49,072 nucleotides of DNA from an uncultured Acetatifactor sp. Lineage in GTDB: Bacteria; Bacillota; Clostridia; Lachnospirales; Lachnospiraceae. Under the pieces are notes generated by a model. The model saw nothing but the letters and a program-made list of their open reading frames with translations. It searched no databases and was not told the DNA's origin. Shown here piece by piece: positions 36,292 through 45,518 of the stretch. How positions within the stretch are numbered: the stretch's first letter is position 1; each line of letters starts with the position of its first letter. The stretch covers positions 1 through 49,072 of the forward strand of contig CANRIP010000023.1 of NCBI GenBank assembly GCA_947630715.1, written 5' to 3'. Position numbers and translations under genes: made by a program.

Positions 36292-37479
36292 ATGAAAAGA
36301 AAGAAAATGGTCACATTGCTGGCGGTGTCGGTTATGGCGCTGGGGTTGTGCGGATTGACCGGATGCGGAAACGGTGGAGATACGGAGAGTACCCCGGAAC
36401 AGGTGGAGCAGACCGGCAAAGAGACGGAGGGTACCACGGAACAGGACGGGCAGGCCGGCGTACATACGGTTACGTTTTATGATTCGGACGGAACGACCGT
36501 ACTCCATACGGAGGAAGTGGAGGACGGCTCTCAGGCGGAAGAATACCTTCCGACCAAGGACGGCTATACGTTTACCGGATGGTTCGCAACGCCGCAGATG
36601 AGCCACAAATATGATTTTACCGCAGCGGTTACCGAAGACGTTTCTATTTTTGCGGGATTCTGCTCCTATGTGGAAGATACCAGGACATGGGCGATTGTAG
36701 GAAGCGGAAAAAGCCCGGTGCTGATGGAATCCAATTGGGGAAATGTGATCGGGGAGGCGCAGACCTTAGAGAAAGAGGACGCGGCGGACGCGAATATCTA
36801 CCGTATTACCCTGGATCTGGAAGCGGGAGATGAGTTCCAGTTTGCCATTGACAGCTCATGGGCGAATCAGAGAGGATTCGGCTATATGGCGACCATTGAA
36901 CAGGACGGCAAGGAATACTTTGCAAATTCCGGCGGGATTGGCGATACCGGAGTCAAGAAGTCCAATATCAAAGTGGCCGTTTCCGGAAATTATACGTTGA
37001 CATTGACCACTTATCCGGGCGAAGACACCTATGATACGGAGGATGCCTATTATTCCGAGGAAAGCCGTGAAAACTACAATTACAGCGCTTATGATACCAT
37101 TACCTTTACCTACAACGGCGAAGCGGCGGGAGGCGGTACGGCTTATCAGACGGATTATTATATAAAAGGCGCCAAAATTACCGGTTGGGAAGATGTTTAC
37201 AGCGATGACTTGAAGTTTACCGAAGAAAACGGAATCTATACGCTGAAAATTGCCCTGGAGGAAGGCGATGAATTTCTGTTTACGACGCTTCTGACCTCGG
37301 AAGGGACGCAGAGCACCGGGAATGAATATGTCCGGTACACGAATATCGCGGCGGATGACAGCAGCAGCCTTGCCTGTGTGACCGGAACGGACAGCGCCAA
37401 CATGGTTGCGGCGGCATCCGGTACCTATACCTTTACCTACGATCCTGCAACGCAGGTGCTGACAGTCGCTTTTGAATAA
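36292..37479 (+). CDS. Lipoprotein with InlB-like repeat and putative starch-binding modules
   Basis: The 395-residue protein has a lipoprotein signal with the lipobox LTGC (Cys25), then a Glu/Thr-rich linker. Residues about 57-122 match an InlB B-repeat or Flg_new repeat (VTFYDSDG to DGYTFTGWFATP). Two similar domains follow, about 128-275 and 286-395, each with an aromatic-rich start and an EEGDEF- or EAGDEF-type turn as in SusE/SusF-like or CBM starch-binding modules. It probably binds malto-oligosaccharides at the cell surface; domain identity is inferred. AAGGAAGGAGAAG precedes the ATG. Confidence 0.7.
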   Translation: MKRKKMVTLLAVSVMALGLCGLTGCGNGGDTESTPEQVEQTGKETEGTTEQDGQAGVHTVTFYDSDGTTVLHTEEVEDGSQAEEYLPTKDGYTFTGWFATPQMSHKYDFTAAVTEDVSIFAGFCSYVEDTRTWAIVGSGKSPVLMESNWGNVIGEAQTLEKEDAADANIYRITLDLEAGDEFQFAIDSSWANQRGFGYMATIEQDGKEYFANSGGIGDTGVKKSNIKVAVSGNYTLTLTTYPGEDTYDTEDAYYSEESRENYNYSAYDTITFTYNGEAAGGGTAYQTDYYIKGAKITGWEDVYSDDLKFTEENGIYTLKIALEEGDEFLFTTLLTSEGTQSTGNEYVRYTNIAADDSSSLACVTGTDSANMVAAASGTYTFTYDPATQVLTVAFE

Positions 37480-37481
37480 AG

Positions 37482-38300
37482 CTATACGAAGATATTGTGC
37501 TTGTCGTTGGCAATCGGCTTTCGTTCCAGAGCATATTCCATGTACTGAAACAGTGCGTCGGCCTTTTTGGTATGGATAAACGGGAGGTAGCAGATGGAAT
37601 CGCCGGATTTCATCTGCTGCTTCATAAGCGTATACAGGGTATGGTCGGCAAGCAGCAGGTTTTTTCCGGTAAAGGCGGAAAGTTCGGATATATCGGACAC
37701 GAAAGCCGCCGAAGGAAAAACCGACTGCAGCCATTCCTTTTTTTCCCGGTTGGGCGTATCCAGCGTCAGGAAGGTGTACGGAGCGTTTTCAAACTGTTTT
37801 TCGGCGGCGCGTTTCATGGCGTCGCAATCGGAATTGATCTGGAAAAACAGCCAGTTATCGTGGATGAGACAGTCGAAAGCAAGCAGCGGAACAAAATTAT
37901 TGTCGCCAATCCGGCGGAAATACTCCGAAGAAATATCATAGCCGACAATGGCGTCGGCATGGTCATATTTTTCGGCGTATGCCTCGCTCAGATAGATCAG
38001 GCCGTAATTCTTTTCGTGAAGATACGAGGAAAGAAAATTGATGAAGTAAAATTGTTCCGCATTTTTCAGAACCGGAGCATCCGCGGTGACATACAGCGCG
38101 ATCATGCGGCTGCGGCTGGTAGCCAGAGCCTGTGCGGACTGGTTTGGGATATAACCTAAAAGATTGACGATCTGGAGTACCTTTTTGCGGGTAGCGTCGC
38201 TGATTCGCTTATCCATACGGTTATTGATCACATAGGATACGGTAGCGACGGAAACACCTGCCTCCTGAGCGACGTCCTTGATGGTTACATGGTTTTTCAT
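37482..38300 (-). CDS. LacI-family transcriptional regulator
   Basis: The 272-residue protein begins MKNHVTIKDVAQEAGVSVAT, a LacI helix-turn-helix, then the hinge near 47-60 (YIPNQSAQALATSRS). The sugar-binding part is shorter than usual; the family norm is about 330-340 residues. The start at 38300 is preceded by GGAGGATC. It lies between the lipoprotein and amylase genes on the opposite strand and most likely controls both. The ligand is presumably maltose or a related sugar. Confidence 0.88.
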   Translation of the reverse strand: MKNHVTIKDVAQEAGVSVATVSYVINNRMDKRISDATRKKVLQIVNLLGYIPNQSAQALATSRSRMIALYVTADAPVLKNAEQFYFINFLSSYLHEKNYGLIYLSEAYAEKYDHADAIVGYDISSEYFRRIGDNNFVPLLAFDCLIHDNWLFFQINSDCDAMKRAAEKQFENAPYTFLTLDTPNREKKEWLQSVFPSAAFVSDISELSAFTGKNLLLADHTLYTLMKQQMKSGDSICYLPFIHTKKADALFQYMEYALERKPIANDKHNIFV

Positions 38301-38332
38301 GCCGGATCCTCCTTTGAATGTTCTATTCAAAA

Positions 38333-38361
38333 GTTATAAAGAATTTTCTGCCATTTGTCAA
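38333..38361 (-). promoter_or_regulatory. Promoter of the LacI regulator gene
   Basis: On the minus strand TTGACA (38361-38356), a 17-bp spacer and TATAAC (38338-38333) form a good promoter with a start near 38326. The inverted repeat TTTGAAT-N5-ATTCAAA at 38313-38331 covers the start and may serve autoregulation. Confidence 0.65.
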
Positions 38362-38373
38362 TAAGTGTAACAG

Positions 38374-38397
38374 GCGTTTGTGAAATTCCGCAATCGC
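38374..38397. repeat. Imperfect inverted repeat upstream of the GH13 gene
   Basis: GCGTTTGTG (38374-38382) and CGCAATCGC (38389-38397) are inverted copies with seven of nine matches around AAATTC. It lies 31 bp before the GH13 start codon and differs from the GTTTAAAC-type operators at 36163-36241. It may be a binding site of another regulator. No convincing -10 box for the GH13 gene was found. Confidence 0.35.
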
Positions 38398-38427
38398 TTA
38401 AGTCCCTTGTAGTAGAAAGGAATGGTT

Positions 38428-40155
38428 ATGAATGAATATGCAATGCTGCACATTCCGGATTCCAGGTATTGCTTTGCAGTAGGGGAAAAGGAGCTGGTCA
38501 TTCGGCTGCGGGTATCGAAAGAAGACCGGGGAGCAAATATTTTCCTGCTGCATGAGTGCAAATATGATTTTTATCAAAAAAGAAACCGTCTGAAAATGGA
38601 GCCCAAATATACGGATCGCCTGTTTGATTATTACGAAGTTCGCCTGGCGCTTTCCGACGTTCGGTTCGCTTATATTTTTCAAATCGAGGAAGACGGGAAA
38701 ACCTATTATTACAGCGAAGACGGGCTGACGGAACACTATGATTTTTCGGAAGGGTTTTACAACTTTTTTCAGATGCCGTATATCAACCAAAACGACTGGA
38801 TGCCAACGGTGGACTGGATGAAAAATGCGGTTTTTTACCAGATTTTTGTAGAGCGTTTTGCCATGGGAGATACCCAAAAAGACCGCTCCTATGTCAATAT
38901 GGAGTGGGGGGATCTTCCGAATCCGAAAAGCTTTGCCGGCGGCGATTTAAAGGGAATTGTAAAAAGGCTGGACTATCTGGAACGGCTTGGCGTTACGGCC
39001 CTTTATTTAACGCCGATTTTCCGTTCTGTCTCCAATCACAAATATGATACCATTGATTATATGGAAATCGATCCCCGCTTTGGCACGAAGGATGATTTCC
39101 GGGAACTGGTCGGGCGGGCGCATCAAAAGGGAATCCGCATCGTGCTGGATGCGGTCTTTAACCATTGCAGTATGGATCTGTTCCAGTTTCAGGACGTACG
39201 CAAAAAAGGCAGGGCATCCAAATACTATGACTGGTTTTTGATCAACGGGGATTATCCGGATCCGGACCGCATCAATTACGAATGTTTTGCTTCCGTCAAT
39301 TATATGCCGAAACTGAATACGGCAAATCCGCAGGTGCAGGATTTTCTGCTTCAGGCGGCCGTGTACTGGATGGACAATTTTGAAATCGACGGATGGCGCC
39401 TGGATGTGTCGGACGAGGTTTCCCACGATTTCTGGAGACGGTTCCGTAAGGAAGTCAAGGCCCACAACAAAGACGCGGTCATTATCGGCGAAAACTGGCA
39501 TGACGCTTATCCGTACCTGATGGGCGACCAGTACGACAGCATCATGAATTATGCGTTCACCAAGGCGTGTCTGGATTATTTTGCAAAAGATGCGTTTGAC
39601 GCAAAACAGATGGCGGAAAAATTAAACGGAAATCTGATGCGCAATCTGACCCAGGTCAACTGCATGATGCTGAATCTTCTGGATTCCCATGATACCCATC
39701 GCTTTTTTACCGAGGTAAACTGCGACAAGGATAAACTGCTTGCGGCGATCGCGCTGGAAATGGTCTTTCAGGGAGCCGCCTGTCTGTACTATGGGACGGA
39801 AATTTGCCTGGAGGGCGGGTACGACCCGGACTCGCGCAGATGTTTCGACTGGGACGAAACCCATTGGGATCCGTATGTCTGGCAAACCATACAAAAGCTG
39901 GCAATGCTGCGCAGGCGGGAGGAAATCCAAAACGGGGAAATCCGGATTCGGGAAGAACAGGAGATGCTGGTAACCGAACGGATCCTGGGAAGGAAAAAAC
40001 TGGTCTTATATATCAATATGACCGACCAGAGCCGGCTGCTTGAAATTTTGGATTCTTCCGTGTTATGCGCCAATCATTCCGAAAAGCGGGGATCGAAAAC
40101 GCAGTTGGAGGCCAAAGGGTTTTTACTGGCAGAAATAAAGGAGGAAAAAGGATGA
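38428..40155 (+). CDS. GH13 alpha-amylase family enzyme (neopullulanase / cyclomaltodextrinase type)
   Basis: The enzyme hydrolyses alpha-1,4 links of malto-oligosaccharides or cyclodextrins. The 575 residues have an N-terminal beta domain (about 1-115, CBM34-like) and the catalytic barrel. Conserved regions are DAVFNH (241-246), GWRLDVSDE with nucleophile Asp326, IIGENW with acid/base Glu355, and LLDSHDT with Asp422. There is no signal peptide, so it acts in the cytoplasm. ATG 38428 is chosen over 38422 because of GAAAGG at 38415-38420. Its end overlaps the next gene by four bases. Confidence 0.9.
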   Translation: MNEYAMLHIPDSRYCFAVGEKELVIRLRVSKEDRGANIFLLHECKYDFYQKRNRLKMEPKYTDRLFDYYEVRLALSDVRFAYIFQIEEDGKTYYYSEDGLTEHYDFSEGFYNFFQMPYINQNDWMPTVDWMKNAVFYQIFVERFAMGDTQKDRSYVNMEWGDLPNPKSFAGGDLKGIVKRLDYLERLGVTALYLTPIFRSVSNHKYDTIDYMEIDPRFGTKDDFRELVGRAHQKGIRIVLDAVFNHCSMDLFQFQDVRKKGRASKYYDWFLINGDYPDPDRINYECFASVNYMPKLNTANPQVQDFLLQAAVYWMDNFEIDGWRLDVSDEVSHDFWRRFRKEVKAHNKDAVIIGENWHDAYPYLMGDQYDSIMNYAFTKACLDYFAKDAFDAKQMAEKLNGNLMRNLTQVNCMMLNLLDSHDTHRFFTEVNCDKDKLLAAIALEMVFQGAACLYYGTEICLEGGYDPDSRRCFDWDETHWDPYVWQTIQKLAMLRRREEIQNGEIRIREEQEMLVTERILGRKKLVLYINMTDQSRLLEILDSSVLCANHSEKRGSKTQLEAKGFLLAEIKEEKG

Positions 40156-41612
40156 GAAAGAGGATTGCGTTACTGATGGCGGCGGTCTGTTCTTTAGCCA
40201 TGCTCACCGGATGCGGAGGCGAAGGCGGCAATGACACACAGGAGCCGCAGCAGGGTACCACCGGCAGCCCGGTGTTTAACGGGGAATTGGAAAGGAATGT
40301 AACCATTCAAGTATTGGAAAATGATACGGCAATCGCACAGGGATATTTTGACGAACTGATAGCCGCGTTTAATGAAGCCTATGCGGACTACGGGATTACC
40401 GCCGTGGATGCCAATATGGACCAGTACCTGGATCTGGCAAACGACGGCCCTTACGGCTACGGCCCGGATGTACTGTATCAGGCGAACGATGTCATTATGA
40501 AATACGTGGAGGGCAAACACGTTTATCCGCTGCCGGTGGAGCAGTTGGAATGCTACGAGCAGATTCCGGATGCCGCATGGCAGGCGTATACAGCGGAAAT
40601 CGACGGAAAATCCTATGTCTGCGGCGTACCGGTCAACGTACAGGCCGGCATGCTCTATTACCGCAAGGATCTGCTCCCGGAAAATTGGGAAACCCGGTGG
40701 GACGATAACGGAAACAACATTCCGGATATGTTGGAGACCTGGAACGATATGTATGAGTTCTCTCTGGAGCGCCATGCGGAAAATCCGTCCCAATACGGGT
40801 ATATGAAATCCTTAGATGACATGTACTTTTCCAGCGGGTTTCTGTTTTCTTACGGCGGATATATCTTCGGGGACAATAATACGGATCCGTCCGACATCGG
40901 CCTTGCCGCCGGAGATGCGGAAAAAGGCGCATGGGTGCTAAGCCAGCTTGCCGGTGCCATGAATGAGGAGTGCATCGATGATACGGTTACCACCAGCCAG
41001 TATTCCAAACTGGCGGACGGCAGCTACTTTGCAACGATAACGACGCCGGACGTGTATACCACGTTTCTGGATGAAATGGTGCTCGCCTATGAAAAGGAGG
41101 GATTGACCGAAGAAGAAGCCGAAGAAAAAGCAAAGGAAAATCTGGTTATGACAACGCTTCCCAAGCTCCCGGAAAGCGGCGATCTGACGGAAACCAATCC
41201 GAAACTGATCGATACCAAATCCATGGGCGGAATCAACGGCTATGCCATCAGCGCTTACACGAAATATCCCAACGCATGCCTGGCGTTTGTGGATTTTGCC
41301 ACAAGCTATGAAAGGATGGTGGAGCGGAATCAGTTCCTGGGGGTGGCGCCGGCAAGAGAGGACGCGGCAAAGGAAGCGGGGGGCATTTCTGAGCTTCTTT
41401 ATCAGAATTTGGAATCCGGAAATATTGTGCTGATGCCTTCGATTTCCCAGGTGGGACAGATCTGGACGCCGGGACGGACGTTTTTTATCGATCTGGCCAT
41501 GGATGCCTTCCGGCCGGAAAATGAGAAGAAATATACAGATCTGGAATCTTTGGATGCGGCGCTGGAAAAAGTAAGCAAGGAAATTTACGACGCCATCTTT
41601 ACGCTGCAGTAA
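40152..41612 (+). CDS. Maltodextrin ABC transporter, substrate-binding lipoprotein
   Basis: This 486-residue family 1 solute-binding protein starts with a lipoprotein signal and lipobox LTGC (Cys21). The mature part has the MalE-like fold pattern, including YGPDVLYQANDVIMKYVE and CGVPVNVQAGMLYYRKDLLP (core VPVNVQAGMLYYR). It starts inside the end of the GH13 gene (ATGA). It delivers malto-oligosaccharides to the two permeases downstream. Confidence 0.9.
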   Translation: MRKRIALLMAAVCSLAMLTGCGGEGGNDTQEPQQGTTGSPVFNGELERNVTIQVLENDTAIAQGYFDELIAAFNEAYADYGITAVDANMDQYLDLANDGPYGYGPDVLYQANDVIMKYVEGKHVYPLPVEQLECYEQIPDAAWQAYTAEIDGKSYVCGVPVNVQAGMLYYRKDLLPENWETRWDDNGNNIPDMLETWNDMYEFSLERHAENPSQYGYMKSLDDMYFSSGFLFSYGGYIFGDNNTDPSDIGLAAGDAEKGAWVLSQLAGAMNEECIDDTVTTSQYSKLADGSYFATITTPDVYTTFLDEMVLAYEKEGLTEEEAEEKAKENLVMTTLPKLPESGDLTETNPKLIDTKSMGGINGYAISAYTKYPNACLAFVDFATSYERMVERNQFLGVAPAREDAAKEAGGISELLYQNLESGNIVLMPSISQVGQIWTPGRTFFIDLAMDAFRPENEKKYTDLESLDAALEKVSKEIYDAIFTLQ

Positions 41613-41625
41613 AAAGGAGAGGGAA

Positions 41626-42945
41626 ATGAAGGAAAAAGGGAAACGGTTTGCGGACTGTGTCCGTCGGAGCAGTTGGAAAGTCAGGCTGTCGGCTGTGGTC
41701 ATGGGAGGAGGTCAGTTCCTTTATGGAAGGTATTTCAAAGGACTGCTTTATTTCCTGACGGAAATCATGATCCTGACATATTTTATCCTGCGCGGCGGAG
41801 CGGACATTGCCGGATTTTTTACACTGGGAACAGTCAAAGGGGACGCGTGGCTGGGGACGAAAGGCGATAATTCCGTCATCATGATGCTGATGGGAATTTT
41901 TGCATGGATTGTCATTGGGGTATGGATCATTTTGTATATCGCGAATCTGAAGGATGTATGGCGCAGCCAGCGGCTTGAGGAGGCAGGAAGGCCGCAGCCG
42001 AAGTTTCGGGAGGAACTGTCGCAGCTTTTGGACCGGAAATTCTATGTGACGGTTCTGGCGCTGCCGGTCATCGGCGTCTGCGTTTTTAATATTCTGCCGA
42101 TTGTTTTCATGATTCTGATTGCGTTTACCAATTACGGGGGTACGGTTGTGCCTCCGGAATTGGTGGACTGGGTAGGGTTTTCCAATTTTTCCAAACTGGT
42201 CACGCTTTCCCAGTTTGCGCCCACGTTCTTTCGGATATTGGGGTGGAACCTGTTATGGGCAGCCGCATCGACGGCTTTGAATTATTTTGCGGGGCTGGGC
42301 CTGGCGCTCCTGTTAAACAAAGACTGCGTGAAGGGCAAGGCGTTCTGGCGGGCATTTCCGATTCTGGCATACGCCATTCCCGGATTTATTACGCTGGTTG
42401 CGTTTAAATTTATGTTTTCCTACGGCGGCCCGATCAATCAGATCATTACGTCCTCCGGCGGTACCGCCATCGGGTTTCTGGGACTGGATGCCAAATGGAC
42501 GGCGCGTCTGATCGGACTGTTGGTCAATTGCTGGATCAGCGTTCCTTCCATCATGCTGCTTGCCACCGGATATCTTTCCAACAGGGATATGTCTTTGTAT
42601 GAAGCGGCGCGGATAGACGGAGCGAGTCCGTTCCAGCAGTTCCGGAAACTGACGCTGCCGTTTATGCTGTTTTCCACCATGCCGGTGCTGCTGGGGCAGT
42701 TTATCGGAAACTTTAACAATTTCGGCATCTTTTATTTCCTGCGCGGCGGCTTGTATGTAGACGGGTATTTCCTTGCCAGCGATACGGATCTTCTGATTAA
42801 CTGGCTGTACAATCTGTCCATTGACAACAATTATTATTGCATCGGCGCGGCAATCAGCCTTGTGATTTTTCTGATTACTTCCGTTTTATCTCTCAGTGTT
42901 TATGTGAAGTCGCCGTCTTACAGAGAGGAGGATACCTATCAATGA
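41626..42945 (+). CDS. Maltodextrin ABC transporter permease, MalF-type
   Basis: The 439-residue membrane protein has about eight hydrophobic segments, including extra N-terminal segments as in MalF. The ATPase contact (EAA) loop reads EAARIDGASPFQQFRKLTLP near residue 326. AAAAGGAGAGG precedes ATG 41626. Its stop overlaps the next start (ATGA). No malK/msmX-type ATPase gene is present, so a shared ATPase encoded elsewhere is expected. Confidence 0.93.
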   Translation: MKEKGKRFADCVRRSSWKVRLSAVVMGGGQFLYGRYFKGLLYFLTEIMILTYFILRGGADIAGFFTLGTVKGDAWLGTKGDNSVIMMLMGIFAWIVIGVWIILYIANLKDVWRSQRLEEAGRPQPKFREELSQLLDRKFYVTVLALPVIGVCVFNILPIVFMILIAFTNYGGTVVPPELVDWVGFSNFSKLVTLSQFAPTFFRILGWNLLWAAASTALNYFAGLGLALLLNKDCVKGKAFWRAFPILAYAIPGFITLVAFKFMFSYGGPINQIITSSGGTAIGFLGLDAKWTARLIGLLVNCWISVPSIMLLATGYLSNRDMSLYEAARIDGASPFQQFRKLTLPFMLFSTMPVLLGQFIGNFNNFGIFYFLRGGLYVDGYFLASDTDLLINWLYNLSIDNNYYCIGAAISLVIFLITSVLSLSVYVKSPSYREEDTYQ

Positions 42946-43778
42946 AAAAATTTCGGTTCGGAAAGATTTTGGATACCGGTTTGACCTACTGCATCCTGAT
43001 TGCGGTGGCATTCATTTTCTTTTTCCCCTGCCTCTGGCTGATTTTGGCATCCTTTTCCGCATCGGGGAGCATTTATTCGTTTGATGGATTTTTCCCGTCC
43101 TCATTCAGCTTTGCCACATTTGAGAAACTGTTTACGGACACGGCGCTCTACAATTACCCGAAATGGTTTTTCAATACCCTGTATATCGCGGCGGGGAGCT
43201 GTGTCTTAAGCACGTTTCTGACGATCCTCACGGCGTATACCATGTCGCGTTTTACCTTTCGGATGCGGAAACCGATGATGAAGATTACCATGGTGCTGGG
43301 AATGTTTCCGTCCTTTATGAGCATGACGGCGGTTTATCTGCTGATGACGCAGTTTGGACTGATCAACCAGCGCTGGGGATTAATTTTAATCTATGCGGCG
43401 GGCGCGCCGATGGGATATTTGACGCAGAAGGGGTTTTTTGATACGATTCCCGGAGCGATTGATGAGGCGGCAAAAATTGACGGCGCAACGAATCTGCAGA
43501 TTTTTACCAAAATTAACTTGCCGCTGTCCAAACCGATCATTGTCTATACGGCGCTGACTTCCTTTACATGGCCGTGGAGCGACTTCATTCTTCCGAAACT
43601 GCTGCTCAAGGAGCGGGATTTTTATACGGTGGCAGTCGGGCTGATGAGCCTTGGCGAGACGGAATTTGCGCGTTTTGCGGCAGGAAGCGTGTTTATTGCG
43701 GTGCCGATCGTGCTGTTGTATTTCTTTTTGGTAAAGGATATGGTAAACGGAATGGCGGCAGGGGCCGTAAAGGGATAG
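42942..43778 (+). CDS. Maltodextrin ABC transporter permease, MalG-type
   Basis: The 278-residue partner permease has six hydrophobic segments and the ATPase contact loop EAAKIDGATNLQIFTKINLP near residue 168. It starts at ATG 42942 overlapping the malF-type stop by four bases, with GAGAGGAGGA upstream. A terminator follows at 43822-43857. Confidence 0.93.
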   Translation: MKKFRFGKILDTGLTYCILIAVAFIFFFPCLWLILASFSASGSIYSFDGFFPSSFSFATFEKLFTDTALYNYPKWFFNTLYIAAGSCVLSTFLTILTAYTMSRFTFRMRKPMMKITMVLGMFPSFMSMTAVYLLMTQFGLINQRWGLILIYAAGAPMGYLTQKGFFDTIPGAIDEAAKIDGATNLQIFTKINLPLSKPIIVYTALTSFTWPWSDFILPKLLLKERDFYTVAVGLMSLGETEFARFAAGSVFIAVPIVLLYFFLVKDMVNGMAAGAVKG

Positions 43779-43821
43779 AGGAAACTGCGGCAGCATATTG
43801 AGAAGAATGAGAATCGAGATG

Positions 43822-43857
43822 AAAAGAGGTTTCTGCATGAGCAGGGCCTCTTTTTTT
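43822..43857 (+). terminator. Terminator of the maltodextrin operon
   Basis: AAAAGAGG (43822-43829) pairs with CCTCTTTT (43847-43854), and CTGC (43833-43836) pairs with GCAG (43841-43844) inside. The T tract runs to 43857. It lies 43 nt after the last permease gene. Confidence 0.85.
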
Positions 43858-44088
43858 CGGATGAGCGCCCACTGCTTTGCCGGCAGAAGCTGGATGGTGC
43901 GGAGGGGTGACAGACAAATACAACTCCCAAAAGGGACTTCCTCTGGCGGAATCCGTTTTATGGAGAGAGCGCAACCTGTAATTGCGGGAACAACGAAAAA
44001 AGCACATGCCGGGTGGTAGACCTTTCGGCTGAATGGAGGTATATTATGAGTAATGCATGGCCGTGCAAAATGATAAGGAGGAAGGTTT
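43858..44088. other. Gap between maltodextrin operon and XRE gene
   Basis: No gene is supported in this stretch. A frame starting at ATG 44046 with GGAGG upstream gives 52 residues but runs entirely across the start of the XRE gene in another frame. No clear sigma-A promoter was found. Confidence 0.4.
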
Positions 44089-44757
44089 ATGAGTTTTGGC
44101 AAAAATTTGCAGCATCTGAGGCGTATGTGCGGGGAAATGACGCAGGAGGCTTTGGCGGAAAAGCTGAAAGTCAGCCGACAGACCGTTTCAAAATGGGAAC
44201 TTGACGAATCCACGCCCGAAATGGATAAAGCCATTGAGCTTTGTGGGCTGTTCAACTGTTCTCTGGACAATCTGTTTCGCGAGGAGATGGGCGTCTGTGA
44301 CGACGCATACACCAACCTTCGCGTGGAGACTGTTCCGGGGTTTCGGTATGTAAAGCATGCGGTGATCAGCAACGATCCCGAGGGGGACGCTATCAACTGG
44401 GTGTTCAACATCGCCCGCGACAACGGCGTGGAACACCCCCGGGTGATCGGATGGAACCTTCCCTGTGTTACTGAGGATCAGATCCATGTTTACCATATGC
44501 ACGGCTATGAGGCTGCATGGATTCTGCCTGAAGGCGTAACGCCGGAAGGAGCGGAAATCAAGGAGCAGAAGGCTCACAAATATGTTGCGATCCACATCCC
44601 CGAACCTTTCAAAAATCCTTTTGTGATCATTCCTAACGCATATAAGACGTTAATGGAATATATGCGTATCAACGGTTTGGAGCAAACGGACAAAGATGTG
44701 ATCCCATGCTTTGAGACGGACGGCGATACCATGGATGTGTACATTGCCTGCGTATAA
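44089..44757 (+). CDS. XRE-family regulator with GyrI-like effector domain
   Basis: The 222-residue protein has an N-terminal helix-turn-helix (about 1-65: MTQEALAEKLKVSRQTVSKWE, core KLKVSRQTVSKWE) and a C-terminal domain (about 75-222) of the GyrI-like or AraC effector-binding type, with VEHPRVIGWNL, YAAWILP-like GYEAAWILPEGV and AIHIPEPF. Such domains bind small hydrophobic or amphipathic compounds, often drugs. AAGGAGGAAGG precedes ATG 44089. Its targets are unknown; no efflux gene is adjacent. Confidence 0.82.
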   Translation: MSFGKNLQHLRRMCGEMTQEALAEKLKVSRQTVSKWELDESTPEMDKAIELCGLFNCSLDNLFREEMGVCDDAYTNLRVETVPGFRYVKHAVISNDPEGDAINWVFNIARDNGVEHPRVIGWNLPCVTEDQIHVYHMHGYEAAWILPEGVTPEGAEIKEQKAHKYVAIHIPEPFKNPFVIIPNAYKTLMEYMRINGLEQTDKDVIPCFETDGDTMDVYIACV

Positions 44758-44781
44758 CTGTGATACAGTGTTTTTGCCTGA

Positions 44782-44952
44782 CAAAAAAACGAGTCTGATA
44801 AGGGCTTTACGAAATCGGCGATTGACCTCGACAAAGCCAACCTTGAGCGTGTGGAGCGGAACGAGGGCAGGCAGCAGACTGTCAGCAGGACTAAGCGGAG
44901 GGAGGAAAAAAATTTAGGAAAAAAATTTAATGAAAATGTGATAGGAAAGTAG
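44782..44952 (+). pseudogene. Fragment of a charged C-terminal tail
   Basis: One frame without a start codon reads SDKGFTKSAIDLDKANLERV and continues with charged residues to a TAG at 44950-44952. It looks like the end of a larger protein, perhaps from a mobile element, whose 5' part is lost. The family was not recognised. It opens the AT-rich accessory patch. Confidence 0.3.
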
Positions 44953-45006
44953 GCGTGATGGTGGTATTATGGTAGTGAAACAAATCGAGGCTTGGAGGTC
45001 AATTAA

Positions 45007-45369
45007 GTGATGGCAGCTACTATTATTTATTTGGTGATTTCTGCACTTGTTTCGCTTATTTTTATAGTGCTTGGTATAAAGCAGTTTCGGTCTAAAGTTC
45101 CGGTTTCATTGAATACAGGCGAAGCTCCTCCAAGAGAAGATGAACTTACTGATATGTCGGAATGGAATCATAAACATGGAAGAAATTTGATCATATATGG
45201 ATGTGTTTTGTTTGTGACAATGTCTGTCTTTCTATATTTTCTACTAAAATTTGATCACACTGAGTTTCAGGTGGTTGTATTTTTTATCGTAATATTCGCT
45301 GAATTAGCTTGGCTTGTAATTCAACATGCCCTGTTAAAAAAGAAGCTTATCAAAAAGCATAGTATTTAA
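45007..45369 (+). CDS. Small membrane protein, unknown function
   Basis: The 120-residue protein has three hydrophobic segments at about 4-24, 60-80 and 86-108 with a polar loop between the first two. It ends in a Lys-rich tail. I do not recognise a family. Codon use is clearly AT-richer than that of the flanking operons, which suggests transfer. GGAGG near 44995 fits GTG 45007 or ATG 45010 as start. Confidence 0.6.
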   Translation: MMAATIIYLVISALVSLIFIVLGIKQFRSKVPVSLNTGEAPPREDELTDMSEWNHKHGRNLIIYGCVLFVTMSVFLYFLLKFDHTEFQVVVFFIVIFAELAWLVIQHALLKKKLIKKHSI

Positions 45370-45463
45370 GGTTTGATGATTTTACTAAAGAAATGAACTC
45401 TACAACTTCCAGTTTGTGGAGCTAACAGTATTGACCATCACAACTAAATAGAAACACAGCGCA

Positions 45464-45502
45464 AGGGCGGTTATGAACATGAAGTTTGTAGCCGCCTTTT
45501 TT
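45464..45502 (+). terminator. Terminator after the small membrane protein gene
   Basis: GGCGGTTA (45466-45473) pairs with TAGCCGCC (45489-45496) with one G-T pair, around a 15-nt loop, and six T residues follow. It lies about 95 nt after the stop of the small membrane protein. Confidence 0.7.
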
Positions 45503-45518
45503 GGTCAAGGAGAGATTT

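Noticed and set aside
44046..44204. 52-residue frame before the XRE gene
   Set aside because: It has a GGAGG site, but it overlaps the well-supported helix-turn-helix coding region over most of its length and shows no family features.
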